Positions 35,704 through 44,744 of a DNA stretch of 64,000 nt are shown here, one piece after another (positions within the stretch are counted from its first letter, which is position 1; each line of letters starts with the position of its first letter). Both the position numbers and the translations under genes were made by a program. A model generated the notes under the pieces. The model had not been told where the DNA came from and made no database searches. It was given only the letters and a program-made list of their open reading frames with translations. This DNA is from Rufibacter roseolus (GTDB lineage: Bacteria; Bacteroidota; Bacteroidia; Cytophagales; Hymenobacteraceae). The DNA lies in the NCBI RefSeq assembly GCF_017916365.1, contig NZ_JAFMSU010000002.1, positions 1,488,001-1,552,000 of the forward strand, in the 5' to 3' direction.

Positions 35704-38244
35704 TTACCCCCTCAACTCTTCTGCCAGAAACGGAGCTGTCTTGCTGCTTGGGGCCTTCGCTACTTCCTCCGGGGTGCCGGCGGCCACGACTGTTCCTCCC
35801 TCCTCTCCTGCTCCCGGGCCGATGTCCAGGACCCAGTCTGAGGCGGCGGCGACGCGCATGGTGTGTTCTACTACCAGCACGGTGTTGCCGGCGTCTACCA
35901 GTTTCTCCAGTTGGGCCATGAGTTTGTCAACGTCTGAGGGGTGCAGGCCGGTGGTGGGTTCGTCTAAGACATATAGGGTGTTGCCGCGGCTGAGGCGCTG
36001 GAGTTCGGTGGCGAGTTTGATGCGCTGGGCTTCGCCGCCGGAGAGCTCGGTGGCGGGCTGGCCGAGGCGCAGGTAGCCCAAGCCTACTTCGCGCAGCACG
36101 GTGAGAATGCGGTGGAGCGTGGGTTCTTCGTCAAAAAAGGCCCAGGCGGCGTCTACGGTGAGATCCAGGACCTGGGCGATGTTGAGGTCGCCGTAGGTGA
36201 CTTCCAGCGTGGGCGCGTTGTAGCGGGCGCCGTGGCAAACCGGGCAGGGCGCGTAGACGCTGGGCAGGAAGAGCAGTTCCACCATCACGAAGCCTTCGCC
36301 CTGGCAGTTTTCGCAGCGGCCTTTGGCCACGTTGAACGAGAAGCGGCCGGCGTCATAGCGGCGCTTTTTGGCCAGCGGCGTCTCGGCGAAGAGTTTGCGT
36401 ACGTGGTCAAAGAGGCCGGTGTAGGTGGCCATGTTGGAGCGGGGCGTGCGGCCGATGGCTTTCTGGTCTACCCGCACCAGCCGCTTGACGAGTTCCATGC
36501 CGCTCACGATTCTGCCGCCCAGGGTCTGCGGGGCGGGACTTTCCAGCGCATCTCTTTCCTCTTCCTCGGGTTGAATTTCCTGGCCCAGGTGTTCGGCTAC
36601 CAGTTCTACAAGCACCTGGCTCACCAGGCTGCTCTTGCCTGAGCCCGACACGCCCGTGACGGTGGTGAACACGCCCAGCGGAAAGGCGGCAGAGAGGTTC
36701 TGCAGGTTGTTGCGGGTGACGCCGCTGAGTTTGAGCCAGCCGGTGGGCGTGCGGCGCGGGCGGGTTTGCACCGGGGCCGTGCCGAACAGGTAGGCGGCGG
36801 TTTGGGAGTTGGTGATCTGTTGCAGGCCTTCGGGCGGACCGCTGTAGAGGATTTCGCCGCCTTTCTCGCCGGCGGCGGGGCCTACGTCCACGAGCCAATC
36901 GGCTTGCCGGATCACGTCCAGGTTATGCTCTACCACAAACAGCGAGTTGCCCGCTTTCTTCAGGTTGGCCAGGGCGGTGAGCAGGGCCACGGTATCACTG
37001 GGGTGCAGGCCTGCCGAGGGTTCGTCCAGCACGTACACCACGCCAAACAGATGCGAGTACAGTTGCGTGGCCAGCCGCAGGCGCTGCAATTCGCCGGGCG
37101 ACAAGGTAGGAGTGCTTCGTTCCAGGGACAGGTAGCCGAGGCCCAGATCCAGCAGCACTTGTATGCGGGCGGTCAAATCCTGGGCGATGCGCTGCTTCAC
37201 CAGTTGTTGCTCGGGGTGGGCCTCGTCTGGCGAGGTGTGGCCGGGAGCAGCGGGTTGGGCGAACGGTTGCAGCAGATCACCCACGCGTTGAAGGGGCAGG
37301 CGAGACAGCTCAGTGATGTCATAGCCGGCGAAATGGACAGAGAGCGAGGCGGGGTTCAGGCGTTTGCCGTGGCAGGTGGGGCAGTCTGTGTGGAGCATGT
37401 ACTGCATCACCCGCTTTTTCATCTGGGGGCTGTTGGTGTGGGCGAAGGTATGGAACACGTGCCGCCGGGCGCTGGTGAAGGTGCCCATGTAATTGGGTTC
37501 TTCTTTGCGCTGCAGGGCACGGCGGGTTTGCTCGGGGGTATAGCCGGGGTACACGGGCACCACGGGTTGTTCCTGGGTAAACAGAATCCAGTCGCGGTCT
37601 TTCTGGGGCAGCTCGCGCCAGGGGGTGTCTACGTCATAGCCCAGGGTCACCAGGATGTCGCGCTGGTTCTGGCCACCCCAGGCGGTGGGCCAGGCGGCAA
37701 TAGCCCGCTCCCGGATGGTGAGCGAAGGGTCTGGCACCATGCTTTCCTCGGTGACCTCGTAGATGCGGCCCAGGCCGTGGCAGGTGGGGCACGCGCCCTC
37801 GGGGGTGTTGGGCGAGAACGCCTCGGCGTTGATGATGCCCTGGCCCGGCGGGTAGTCTCCGGCCCGGCTATACAGCATACGCACCAGGTTAGAGAGGGTG
37901 GTTACGCTGCCCACGCTGGAGCGGGTGGTGGGCGTGCCGCGTTGCTGCTGCAGAGCCACAGCCGGGGGCAGGCCCTCAATGGCGTCTACCTCGGGCACGG
38001 CCATCTGGTGGAACAGCCGCCGCGCGTAGGGGCTCACACTCTCCAGGTAGCGACGCTGGGCCTCGGCGTACAGCGTCCCGAACGCCAGCGACGACTTCCC
38101 CGATCCCGAAACGCCCGTGAACACCACCAGCGCATCCCGGGGGATGGAGAGGTCTACGTTCTTCAGGTTATGCTCGCGTGCCCCGCGAACGGTGACGAAG
38201 CCGGGGAAGAAAGTTTCGCTGCCATGTTGAGTAGGAAATGACAT
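35704..38244 (-). CDS. UvrA2-type excinuclease ABC subunit A paralogue
   Basis: An 846-residue twin-ABC ATPase of the UvrA family. Both Walker A sites ([20 protein letters not shown] and [14 protein letters not shown]) and both signature loops ([24 protein letters not shown]) are present. Zinc-finger cysteines CPTCHG and CENCQGEGF...CPVCHG are kept. It is about 100 residues shorter than UvrA1 and lacks the UvrB-binding insertion, as is usual for class II UvrA (drug resistance/DNA-damage tolerance types). It probably binds modified DNA independently of UvrB. Its start lies 94 bp from the divergent AT-rich defence-like genes. Confidence 0.85.
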   Translation of the reverse strand: MSFPTQHGSETFFPGFVTVRGAREHNLKNVDLSIPRDALVVFTGVSGSGKSSLAFGTLYAEAQRRYLESVSPYARRLFHQMAVPEVDAIEGLPPAVALQQQRGTPTTRSSVGSVTTLSNLVRMLYSRAGDYPPGQGIINAEAFSPNTPEGACPTCHGLGRIYEVTEESMVPDPSLTIRERAIAAWPTAWGGQNQRDILVTLGYDVDTPWRELPQKDRDWILFTQEQPVVPVYPGYTPEQTRRALQRKEEPNYMGTFTSARRHVFHTFAHTNSPQMKKRVMQYMLHTDCPTCHGKRLNPASLSVHFAGYDITELSRLPLQRVGDLLQPFAQPAAPGHTSPDEAHPEQQLVKQRIAQDLTARIQVLLDLGLGYLSLERSTPTLSPGELQRLRLATQLYSHLFGVVYVLDEPSAGLHPSDTVALLTALANLKKAGNSLFVVEHNLDVIRQADWLVDVGPAAGEKGGEILYSGPPEGLQQITNSQTAAYLFGTAPVQTRPRRTPTGWLKLSGVTRNNLQNLSAAFPLGVFTTVTGVSGSGKSSLVSQVLVELVAEHLGQEIQPEEEERDALESPAPQTLGGRIVSGMELVKRLVRVDQKAIGRTPRSNMATYTGLFDHVRKLFAETPLAKKRRYDAGRFSFNVAKGRCENCQGEGFVMVELLFLPSVYAPCPVCHGARYNAPTLEVTYGDLNIAQVLDLTVDAAWAFFDEEPTLHRILTVLREVGLGYLRLGQPATELSGGEAQRIKLATELQRLSRGNTLYVLDEPTTGLHPSDVDKLMAQLEKLVDAGNTVLVVEHTMRVAAASDWVLDIGPGAGEEGGTVVAAGTPEEVAKAPSSKTAPFLAEELRG

Positions 38245-38338
38245 TTTTTAAATAAAATCAATGGTAAAAGTTTTTACTTGCAGAATAGTGTTTATATTAA
38301 ATTATATTACCCACATTAAAAAATTTCTTAAGTAAATT

Positions 38339-40012
38339 ATGGCTTTGATAGAAGTTCTAGGATACCCTTATATAACATATAACCAAGACTATTCCAGAAT
38401 ACATTGGAAAGAAGCAGCTTATATAATCAGGAATTCATATGGTTATGTAACCATTAGAGAACCAAGTATAGTAAAGGAAGCCTTACTTGGCATAAACAAC
38501 TACTTTCTCCAATCTATAAGTGAAATAATTAATGAACACAGAAGTTTAAAACTTTTATTATATATACACAAACTACACGAGTCCTCTATATTTATTGCAA
38601 GTGAAAAGGACAATAATATTCAGAGACTTAGACGACATTTTTCTAGTCAAAATATAGTTGAACTTTCCTCTGTACGAAGAGTATTAAAACTTTTAATGGA
38701 AGAAATAATCACTGAAAATTTTAACGAAGAAGTTAATGAAAAACTAATAATTGAAAGCATTTCAGAAACAAGTTTAATTAACATCATAGAAGAACTTCTA
38801 TATCTTGGAATGAACGCCCTTCAAACTATAGAACAAATTAATATAACTTCGTTTTTTAAATATGCGGTTTATTTGAAATCATCAAAAAAAGATGGATTAA
38901 CAGTTTATATTAAAAATCCTTTTAAAGATTTAATCGAATATACTAAAAATGATATGCAAAAATACCCTAACAGGTATTACAACAATATAAATGAGGAATT
39001 GGAGGATAAACTTAAAGAGCACTTCGGTATAAACATATCTGAGTTCCAGAAGTCACTTCCAAAAAGTTTAGGCTCATACCTTATATCTAAAGAAGATTTT
39101 ATAAAGGAACAAACAATTGAGAATAGACAAGCACATAAATTAGAAGATTTTTACGAAGGATTGATAATAAATTCTTCCAAAAAGATCCCTTTGGAACAAT
39201 CCTTTCTGAAGATGCAGGAAAATAATAGACTCATGTACAGGCCCATCATAGAATTTAAGGATATTAATGGCAACCAATACTGGCTACTTGGTTCTGGCAA
39301 AACATCCGAAAGTCTCCATGCTCTAAGAAGCAATGCAATTTTATGGGGGAAATTACCAAATGAATGGAAGCAAGAAAGAGCATTGAAACAGTTAGAAGAC
39401 AAGGCAGAATTATATAGAGAAGAATCAATGAATGAATTAATTTCAAATATATTAAATAAATACAACCTTATTTACGACAAAGATATATCAACTTTGTATG
39501 ACAATAAAGGAAAAGGTTATAGAATAGATACTGAAGCAATAGGACAGATAGATTTAATTATTATTAATGAAGAACATAAAAGAGTATTCATTTGCGAATG
39601 CAAGAATAACAGACCAAGGTATGATCTATACTATTGGAAGAGTGACCACGACCAATTCTCTAATTCATCTAAAAAAAGGAATTATGAAAAGCAGTTAACA
39701 AATAAACACCAATGGGCATCAAATAACACTAAGTTAATAGAATCGCACTTTAATTATTCAAAGCAAAAAAATTATGATTTTTCCGAATGGACAGTAGAGG
39801 GCATGTTCATTTTAATGTCTCCATCCATTTACAAAAATGACGGCCTGTTTACCACACTAACAATAGAAGACCTTGAAAATTTCATAATCAATGATTTCAC
39901 AAGCCCATATGAACCATTTAACTTTATCCATAAAAGCGGAAAGGAATATTTAATCGAATACCCCTACTTAAAGAACACAAACATCTTGTTTGAAAAAGGT
40001 TTAATAGATTAG
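38339..40012 (+). CDS. protein with C-terminal PD-(D/E)XK-like nuclease motif
   Basis: A 557-residue cytoplasmic protein of no named family. Its first ~390 residues are largely helical and unrecognised. The C-terminal third contains IGQIDLIIINEEHKRVFICECKNNRP: Asp405, then Glu420-Cys-Lys422 on a hydrophobic strand, the D-Xn-ExK core of restriction-type nucleases. The gene is very AT-rich with ATA and AGA codons, unlike neighbours, indicating recent transfer. The SIR2 gene follows 44 bp downstream on the same strand. It may be a DNA sensor/nuclease that activates or complements the SIR2 effector; this is inference. The start at 38339 is the first ATG. Confidence 0.75.
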   Translation: MALIEVLGYPYITYNQDYSRIHWKEAAYIIRNSYGYVTIREPSIVKEALLGINNYFLQSISEIINEHRSLKLLLYIHKLHESSIFIASEKDNNIQRLRRHFSSQNIVELSSVRRVLKLLMEEIITENFNEEVNEKLIIESISETSLINIIEELLYLGMNALQTIEQINITSFFKYAVYLKSSKKDGLTVYIKNPFKDLIEYTKNDMQKYPNRYYNNINEELEDKLKEHFGINISEFQKSLPKSLGSYLISKEDFIKEQTIENRQAHKLEDFYEGLIINSSKKIPLEQSFLKMQENNRLMYRPIIEFKDINGNQYWLLGSGKTSESLHALRSNAILWGKLPNEWKQERALKQLEDKAELYREESMNELISNILNKYNLIYDKDISTLYDNKGKGYRIDTEAIGQIDLIIINEEHKRVFICECKNNRPRYDLYYWKSDHDQFSNSSKKRNYEKQLTNKHQWASNNTKLIESHFNYSKQKNYDFSEWTVEGMFILMSPSIYKNDGLFTTLTIEDLENFIINDFTSPYEPFNFIHKSGKEYLIEYPYLKNTNILFEKGLID

Positions 40013-40056
40013 TAAAAGAATCAAGCCCTTTCCATTAATAATAATTATTAAGAGTT

Positions 40057-41919
40057 ATGCACAAGGAAAGTCTTTTTGAATTAATACGTAAAGAGGAAGT
40101 TATTTTATGGGCAGGAGCCGGGTTCTCTATGTATGCAGGATTTCCTTCAGGGAATAAATTAGTTGAATTCATTTATGATTCCTTAACTCCTTCCGAAAAA
40201 AAAATTATCCAACCAAATCTTTCCTTATCCGATTTAACTGAGGAATATGGTAGAATTAAGAAAAGCCGAAATCCTCTCATAAGATTATTAAAACAAAGAA
40301 TCGAGCAACACGTCCCCTTAAGTACAAAATACCATGATCTAATTACTACCATACCACACTTCAAAACAATAATCACAACAAATTACGATAGTTTGTTTGA
40401 AGATTCATTTGGAACCCAAGCTCAAGTTATACTATCTAATAGAGACATTCCCTATTTAGAAAACAACAAAGTTCATATTTTTAAGGTGCACGGTGACTTT
40501 AGAGAATTAGATAGAATAATTATTTCGAAGTCAGACTATACCAATTTCTTCAACAAAGAGAAAGATAGCTTGTACTGGACTGTTGTAACAGAAAGAGTAT
40601 CTACAAAGAATGTTTTGTTTTTGGGCTATAACCTAGAGGATTCCAATATAACCAGTCTATTTGATAAAATTTATGACAATTTAGAACAACATACCAAAGA
40701 AGCGTTTTTAGTTGCTCCAAATTTACCACAACATAAAGTAAATGATTTAGTTAGAAAAGGTATTCATTACATAGATTCAACTGCTGAAGAGCTTATTGAT
40801 GAACTTATATTTTCCCTTAAAGAAACTATACTAGGAGACCTTGACAAGAAATATGTTTCCCCAGAAACTTTCAGGAAGTTTTTAGATCTAAATGGCCTTA
40901 TTTCAAAAATAAAAAGCAGCGGAGATGGGTTTGAATTAGAATCCTTAGAAGGAAAGCAAGGGTTCTACGAGGGAAAAATGGATTTAAAGCTTAATAACAA
41001 TAATTCCTTCTTTCAGAATTTCAACCAGTTCATACAAGGAAATAGAAATTTAGAATTCACCATATCTAAAGACAACATTATAAACACTAAAATAACTTTA
41101 CAAGGGCTTAAACATCCTTCATCTGATGATATAGTTAAAATACATATAAAGAAGAGACCTTCCTTAGACGAGCCAATTGATATTGTCTTTAAAAACGGAG
41201 ATGAGTTTTCAAATATCCCGTTGAAAATTTTTCCTGGAAAAGAATGTGTAATTCTATCTGAACTTCACAAAGCTTTATTTGAATTTATATTAAATCCAAC
41301 TGAAGCACCTAAAATTAAGATTTCATTCAATTTCTCAGATAACATTGAATTTTCCAAAACAAAGGATGGCATAGAAGTATACAAATTATTGCACAACTTA
41401 TCCAAAGGTGAAATTTTTTCTGTATTTCTAAATGATGGTACAAAATACACCCATAACCTTCCATATCTTGATCAATATTATGATCTATCCAAACAAAATT
41501 TAAATTATTTTGAATCATTAAAAACAATAGAAACATTTTATTCGATTAGATTCACAAACATCGTTGTTACAGAAGAAAGCTTCCTATCACTTAATAAAGT
41601 ATCCAATATAATAAATAAAAAATGGCAAACAATTAACAGAAATATTGATTTAAGAATTGATTTAAGTTCTCTTAATAATGAGCAAAAAGAAGCTATACTA
41701 GAATTAGAAAACCAAGAAAGGGAGGTTTTTTATCCGGGAGAGAATTACGAGTACATAGAATTGCACAATCACACCCTTAATATCGGTAAACCGATTTTCA
41801 TAATAACAGATCCTTACATCGAAAACTTAGAAAGAATCAAATCTAAACAGGACTCAATGGCAATAATTAAAAGCAGAGACAATCAATTAAAGGTTGTATA
41901 CTCATTAGATAAAGAATAA
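40057..41919 (+). CDS. SIR2-domain protein, putative NADase defence effector
   Basis: Residues 1-260 form a SIR2-like NAD-binding domain: GAGFS (20-24), TTNYD with Asn109, KVHGD with catalytic-type His145, and FLGYNLEDSNI. This is the SIR2_2 type used by anti-phage effectors that destroy NAD+ (Thoeris ThsA, DSR1/2 and SIR2-Argonaute systems). Residues ~270-620 are an unrecognised, beta-rich region with repeated hydrophobic strands; it may sense or oligomerise. The gene is AT-rich like its upstream partner and lacks its own promoter space (44 bp), so the two are probably one operon. No TIR, HerA, Argonaute or toxin-antitoxin partner is present. Confidence 0.8.
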   Translation: MHKESLFELIRKEEVILWAGAGFSMYAGFPSGNKLVEFIYDSLTPSEKKIIQPNLSLSDLTEEYGRIKKSRNPLIRLLKQRIEQHVPLSTKYHDLITTIPHFKTIITTNYDSLFEDSFGTQAQVILSNRDIPYLENNKVHIFKVHGDFRELDRIIISKSDYTNFFNKEKDSLYWTVVTERVSTKNVLFLGYNLEDSNITSLFDKIYDNLEQHTKEAFLVAPNLPQHKVNDLVRKGIHYIDSTAEELIDELIFSLKETILGDLDKKYVSPETFRKFLDLNGLISKIKSSGDGFELESLEGKQGFYEGKMDLKLNNNNSFFQNFNQFIQGNRNLEFTISKDNIINTKITLQGLKHPSSDDIVKIHIKKRPSLDEPIDIVFKNGDEFSNIPLKIFPGKECVILSELHKALFEFILNPTEAPKIKISFNFSDNIEFSKTKDGIEVYKLLHNLSKGEIFSVFLNDGTKYTHNLPYLDQYYDLSKQNLNYFESLKTIETFYSIRFTNIVVTEESFLSLNKVSNIINKKWQTINRNIDLRIDLSSLNNEQKEAILELENQEREVFYPGENYEYIELHNHTLNIGKPIFIITDPYIENLERIKSKQDSMAIIKSRDNQLKVVYSLDKE

Positions 41920-42025
41920 CGTAACCAATCCCTTATACATTTCAATATTTAACTTACTTCAATAACTTTTCTCTCTTATTTATATTTATTAATTATTTAC
42001 ATACTTTATATTAACTCATCTACCC

Positions 42026-42208
42026 ATGCTCCGCACCGAAGCTTCTACTCCGCTGGCGCAAGCCCGCCAAAGCCGGGTTTCCTCCATTGATGTGGTGCGA
42101 GGCTTGGCCATTGTCATAATGGTGCTAGACCACGTACGGGATCTGCTCCACACAAACTCATCCATCAATAAGCACCAAAGCAAAACCCGTTCTGGGCCTG
42201 TTTTCTGA
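42026..42208 (+). pseudogene. truncated DUF1624 membrane-protein gene
   Basis: The first ~43 codons (SRVSSIDVVRGLAIVIMVLD, then HVRDLLHT) match the N-terminus of the intact gene at 51697-52908, with about 85% identity in the aligned core. The frame then runs into unrelated sequence and a stop at 42208. It is therefore a 5' remnant lacking about 360 codons, lying at the right edge of the AT-rich block; its own composition is GC-rich. Confidence 0.8.
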
Positions 42209-42227
42209 AAAACAGGCTCAGAACGGG
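42186..42227. repeat. covarying hairpin family copy, long-armed
   Basis: CCCGTTCTGgGCCTGTTTT / AAAACAGGCtCAGAACGGG: about 18 paired bases around a 4-base loop. It is 19 bp past the stop of the minus-strand channel gene and probably serves as its terminator. Confidence 0.7.
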
Positions 42228-42245
42228 CTTCCCATTTAATCCTCC

Positions 42246-44042
42246 CTAAGCGCCCTTCTCTTTATAAGGAATGGTGTTGCGGAGGCTCGCTATCCGTTCC
42301 TCGCTGAAACCCGGAAGGGGCAGGTCATTGGCCTCGCGCCATTGGCGAACCTGGGCCTCGGCGGCCTGGGTTTTCTCTTCAGACAGGCCGGTGTCGCGGC
42401 CCAGGTACAGCGTCTGGGACGGAAACGCCAGCCCCGATCCGCTGGCATTGATCACGTCCAGCATGCGCAGCAGCAGGTCCTCCTGGATCTCCAGGAACTC
42501 GTTGTAATCGGCGGTCATCACGTAGGAGAACACCTCCAGGTTATACGAGGAGGCCCCCACGCCCACAAACCGCACCCTGGCCGACTCGGGGTCAATCTTG
42601 GGGTGGGCGTAGAGAATGCTCCGAAGCTCCACCAGCAGGTACCGGATCTGGTCGGGGCTGGTGTCACAGCGCACACCAAAAGTGGGGTGGAACCAGACGC
42701 GGTCGCGGTGCGCGTAGTTCTCAATGCGCTGCGAGGAGAAGTCGCCGTTGGGGATGGTGACCACCGTGCGGTCGTTGGTGCGGAGGCGGGTAGAGCGCAT
42801 GCCAATCTGCTCCACGGTACCGGTGGTCTCGCCCACCTTGCAGAAGTCCCCTACCCTGATGGGCTGATCTGCGATGAGTGTCACGCTGCCCACAAAGTTC
42901 TCCACGGTTTTCTGCGCGCCCAGCGCCAGGGCAATACCACCAATCCCCAGAGCCGCCAAACCGGTGGTCACGTCAAACCCTAGCGTGCCCAGAAAGGCAA
43001 TCACTCCGAAGACCACAATCGCGATCTTGGCCCCGCGCCGCAGAAACAGCACCGCCGAGAGCGCCGCCTGGTTGCGTTTGCGGGTGAGGCGCCGCTCCAG
43101 GTACTGAGCCATCACTTCAATGAGCCGCCAGAGCAAGAGCAGGAACACCGCCAGGCCAATGAGCACCGTTAACTGGCTGAACTGCTGGCGCACAATAATG
43201 GAGATGCCCACCCGCTGCGTAGTGATGATAAACAGCCACAAAGCCAGGTACAGTTGAATGGGCAGCGAGAATGCCTGGATGATGGCCGCAATATGCTCTT
43301 CGCGGGCCCGGCGCCAGCCGTGCTTCAAGAAAAACACCGAGGTCTTGATCACCACCCATGACGCCGCATAGGCCAGCACCGCAATGAGCAGCAGGAAAAA
43401 CCACTGCCCCACCGGCACGCCGTTCCACTTGGTTTCCACGGCCACCTGCGGCATCACTTTATCCGCTAAGGGCTTATCGGCTTCCTCAATTACTGGTGGT
43501 ATACGCTGCACCGTCTGCGAGGAGAAAAGCCAGATGGGTCCGCCTTCCGCGTCTTCCATCTTCTCCAGGAACAGGTCAAATTCCTCGCCGTTGACCGTGG
43601 CCTCCCCTACCCGCTCCAGGTTGGGTCCCAGGTTATCGTCTTCGCGGCCTTCGTAGGTATCGCTCAACAAAGAGTACGGTACAATCTCGCCGCTCTGGTC
43701 TAAGAGCCGTTGCAGGGCATGCGCCAGCTTGGCCCCGTTCTGTTTTTGGTCCAGGGTGCTGTCTAGGTTCAGGTACAGGGCAGCCTTTTCATAGTTCTCC
43801 CGGGCAATGGACCTGATAAAGCCCTGCACCGCTCCCCGTGGCGTGCGCCGGCCCAGGGTGTCAATGGGCCAGTCGGGTTCCACCGCTTCGGCGGCGGTAG
43901 TGTCTTTGGTCTGCTCTTGCGCCAGGGCAGGCAGCGAAAGCAAGGTCAGGGCAAAAACCAAAAAATAGCATCTCAGGCCCCTGGCCCAGGTATGTTTTTC
44001 AAGAAAAGGAAAGGGGCTGAATACGGGCAATAGTTTAATCAT
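42246..44042 (-). CDS. MscS-family mechanosensitive channel
   Basis: A 598-residue channel. A signal peptide (cleavage near ALAQ) precedes a ~180-residue periplasmic domain. Then come about five membrane helices. The pore helix shows GLAALGIGGIALALGAQKTVENF, the MscS TM3 signature, followed by the beta domain (IRVGDFCKVGETTGTVEQIG) and the alpha/beta vestibule. This larger architecture is like YbdG/MscM-type relatives rather than minimal MscS. It likely releases osmolytes on hypo-osmotic shock or modulates envelope tension. Confidence 0.85.
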   Translation of the reverse strand: MIKLLPVFSPFPFLEKHTWARGLRCYFLVFALTLLSLPALAQEQTKDTTAAEAVEPDWPIDTLGRRTPRGAVQGFIRSIARENYEKAALYLNLDSTLDQKQNGAKLAHALQRLLDQSGEIVPYSLLSDTYEGREDDNLGPNLERVGEATVNGEEFDLFLEKMEDAEGGPIWLFSSQTVQRIPPVIEEADKPLADKVMPQVAVETKWNGVPVGQWFFLLLIAVLAYAASWVVIKTSVFFLKHGWRRAREEHIAAIIQAFSLPIQLYLALWLFIITTQRVGISIIVRQQFSQLTVLIGLAVFLLLLWRLIEVMAQYLERRLTRKRNQAALSAVLFLRRGAKIAIVVFGVIAFLGTLGFDVTTGLAALGIGGIALALGAQKTVENFVGSVTLIADQPIRVGDFCKVGETTGTVEQIGMRSTRLRTNDRTVVTIPNGDFSSQRIENYAHRDRVWFHPTFGVRCDTSPDQIRYLLVELRSILYAHPKIDPESARVRFVGVGASSYNLEVFSYVMTADYNEFLEIQEDLLLRMLDVINASGSGLAFPSQTLYLGRDTGLSEEKTQAAEAQVRQWREANDLPLPGFSEERIASLRNTIPYKEKGA

Positions 44043-44744
44043 AAGGGATCTCTGTGGTGAAATAATAACACAGGTAGTGGGCAGAAAACCAGGGTACAGG
44101 CTGGCCCGGATTCAGGCAAGGCACCTTCCGGCTTTGGTTCTGGCCCACTTGCCTTAAAACGATTCCCGGGTGCATGTGTTATGAAATCCCTGCAGAACCA
44201 CTGCAATTCAGACGGGCATGCTAAAGCTTTTTCCCCTCAGCAATGATTATTTCCCTTCTCCTTCTGGGTATGCTGAAACCATCCTCTTCCGGCTTTTTGC
44301 CTGGGCACATGAAAGTCCGTCTGGCAGTCTGCAGATGGTCAATCAAAACTGCAGAATTATTCTGGCTTCCGGTGCACGAATTTACCCCTACTGCACGGTA
44401 AGGCTTCTTCTACCTTCTGCGGCAAATACCAGAACACTCAAAAGTAAATACGGATTTTCACCAACAGGCGGGTTTTAGGGCTTCTACAAGCCAACGTTGT
44501 CCCCCGGGTTTTGCGTAAGGTGCACTTTCAGAGGTACCAGCCCCCCAGGGCTAAGAACGCGTGCTTCCAACGCGGCCAGCGCCTCCTTTTTTAATCCGGC
44601 ATCCTCAGGTAACCGGTTGAGAGAACTGATCGGCGTTTGGCCTTTACTTTCGGGAAAAGGGGCAGAAAACAGGCAGGGAAACCAGGCCTGTTAAACAAGA
44701 GGGAAAAGTTATTTCTCAAGACAAACAAGTTTAGACCTACAGAT
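44043..44744. other. intergenic stretch, no gene seen
   Basis: About 700 bp upstream of the ATP-grasp operon. Open frames here (for example 44218-44478) have no recognisable product. TACTTTCG at 44645-44652 with TTG at 44617 could be the operon's promoter, but the 25 bp spacing is long. Confidence 0.35.

Noticed and set aside
36766-38241. 491-codon plus-strand open frame
   Set aside because: It is exactly antisense to the UvrA2-type gene, whose motifs are complete; the frame is open only because of the GC-rich codon pattern.
44218-44478. 86-codon frame before the ATP-grasp gene
   Set aside because: No family resemblance and composition like non-coding sequence.
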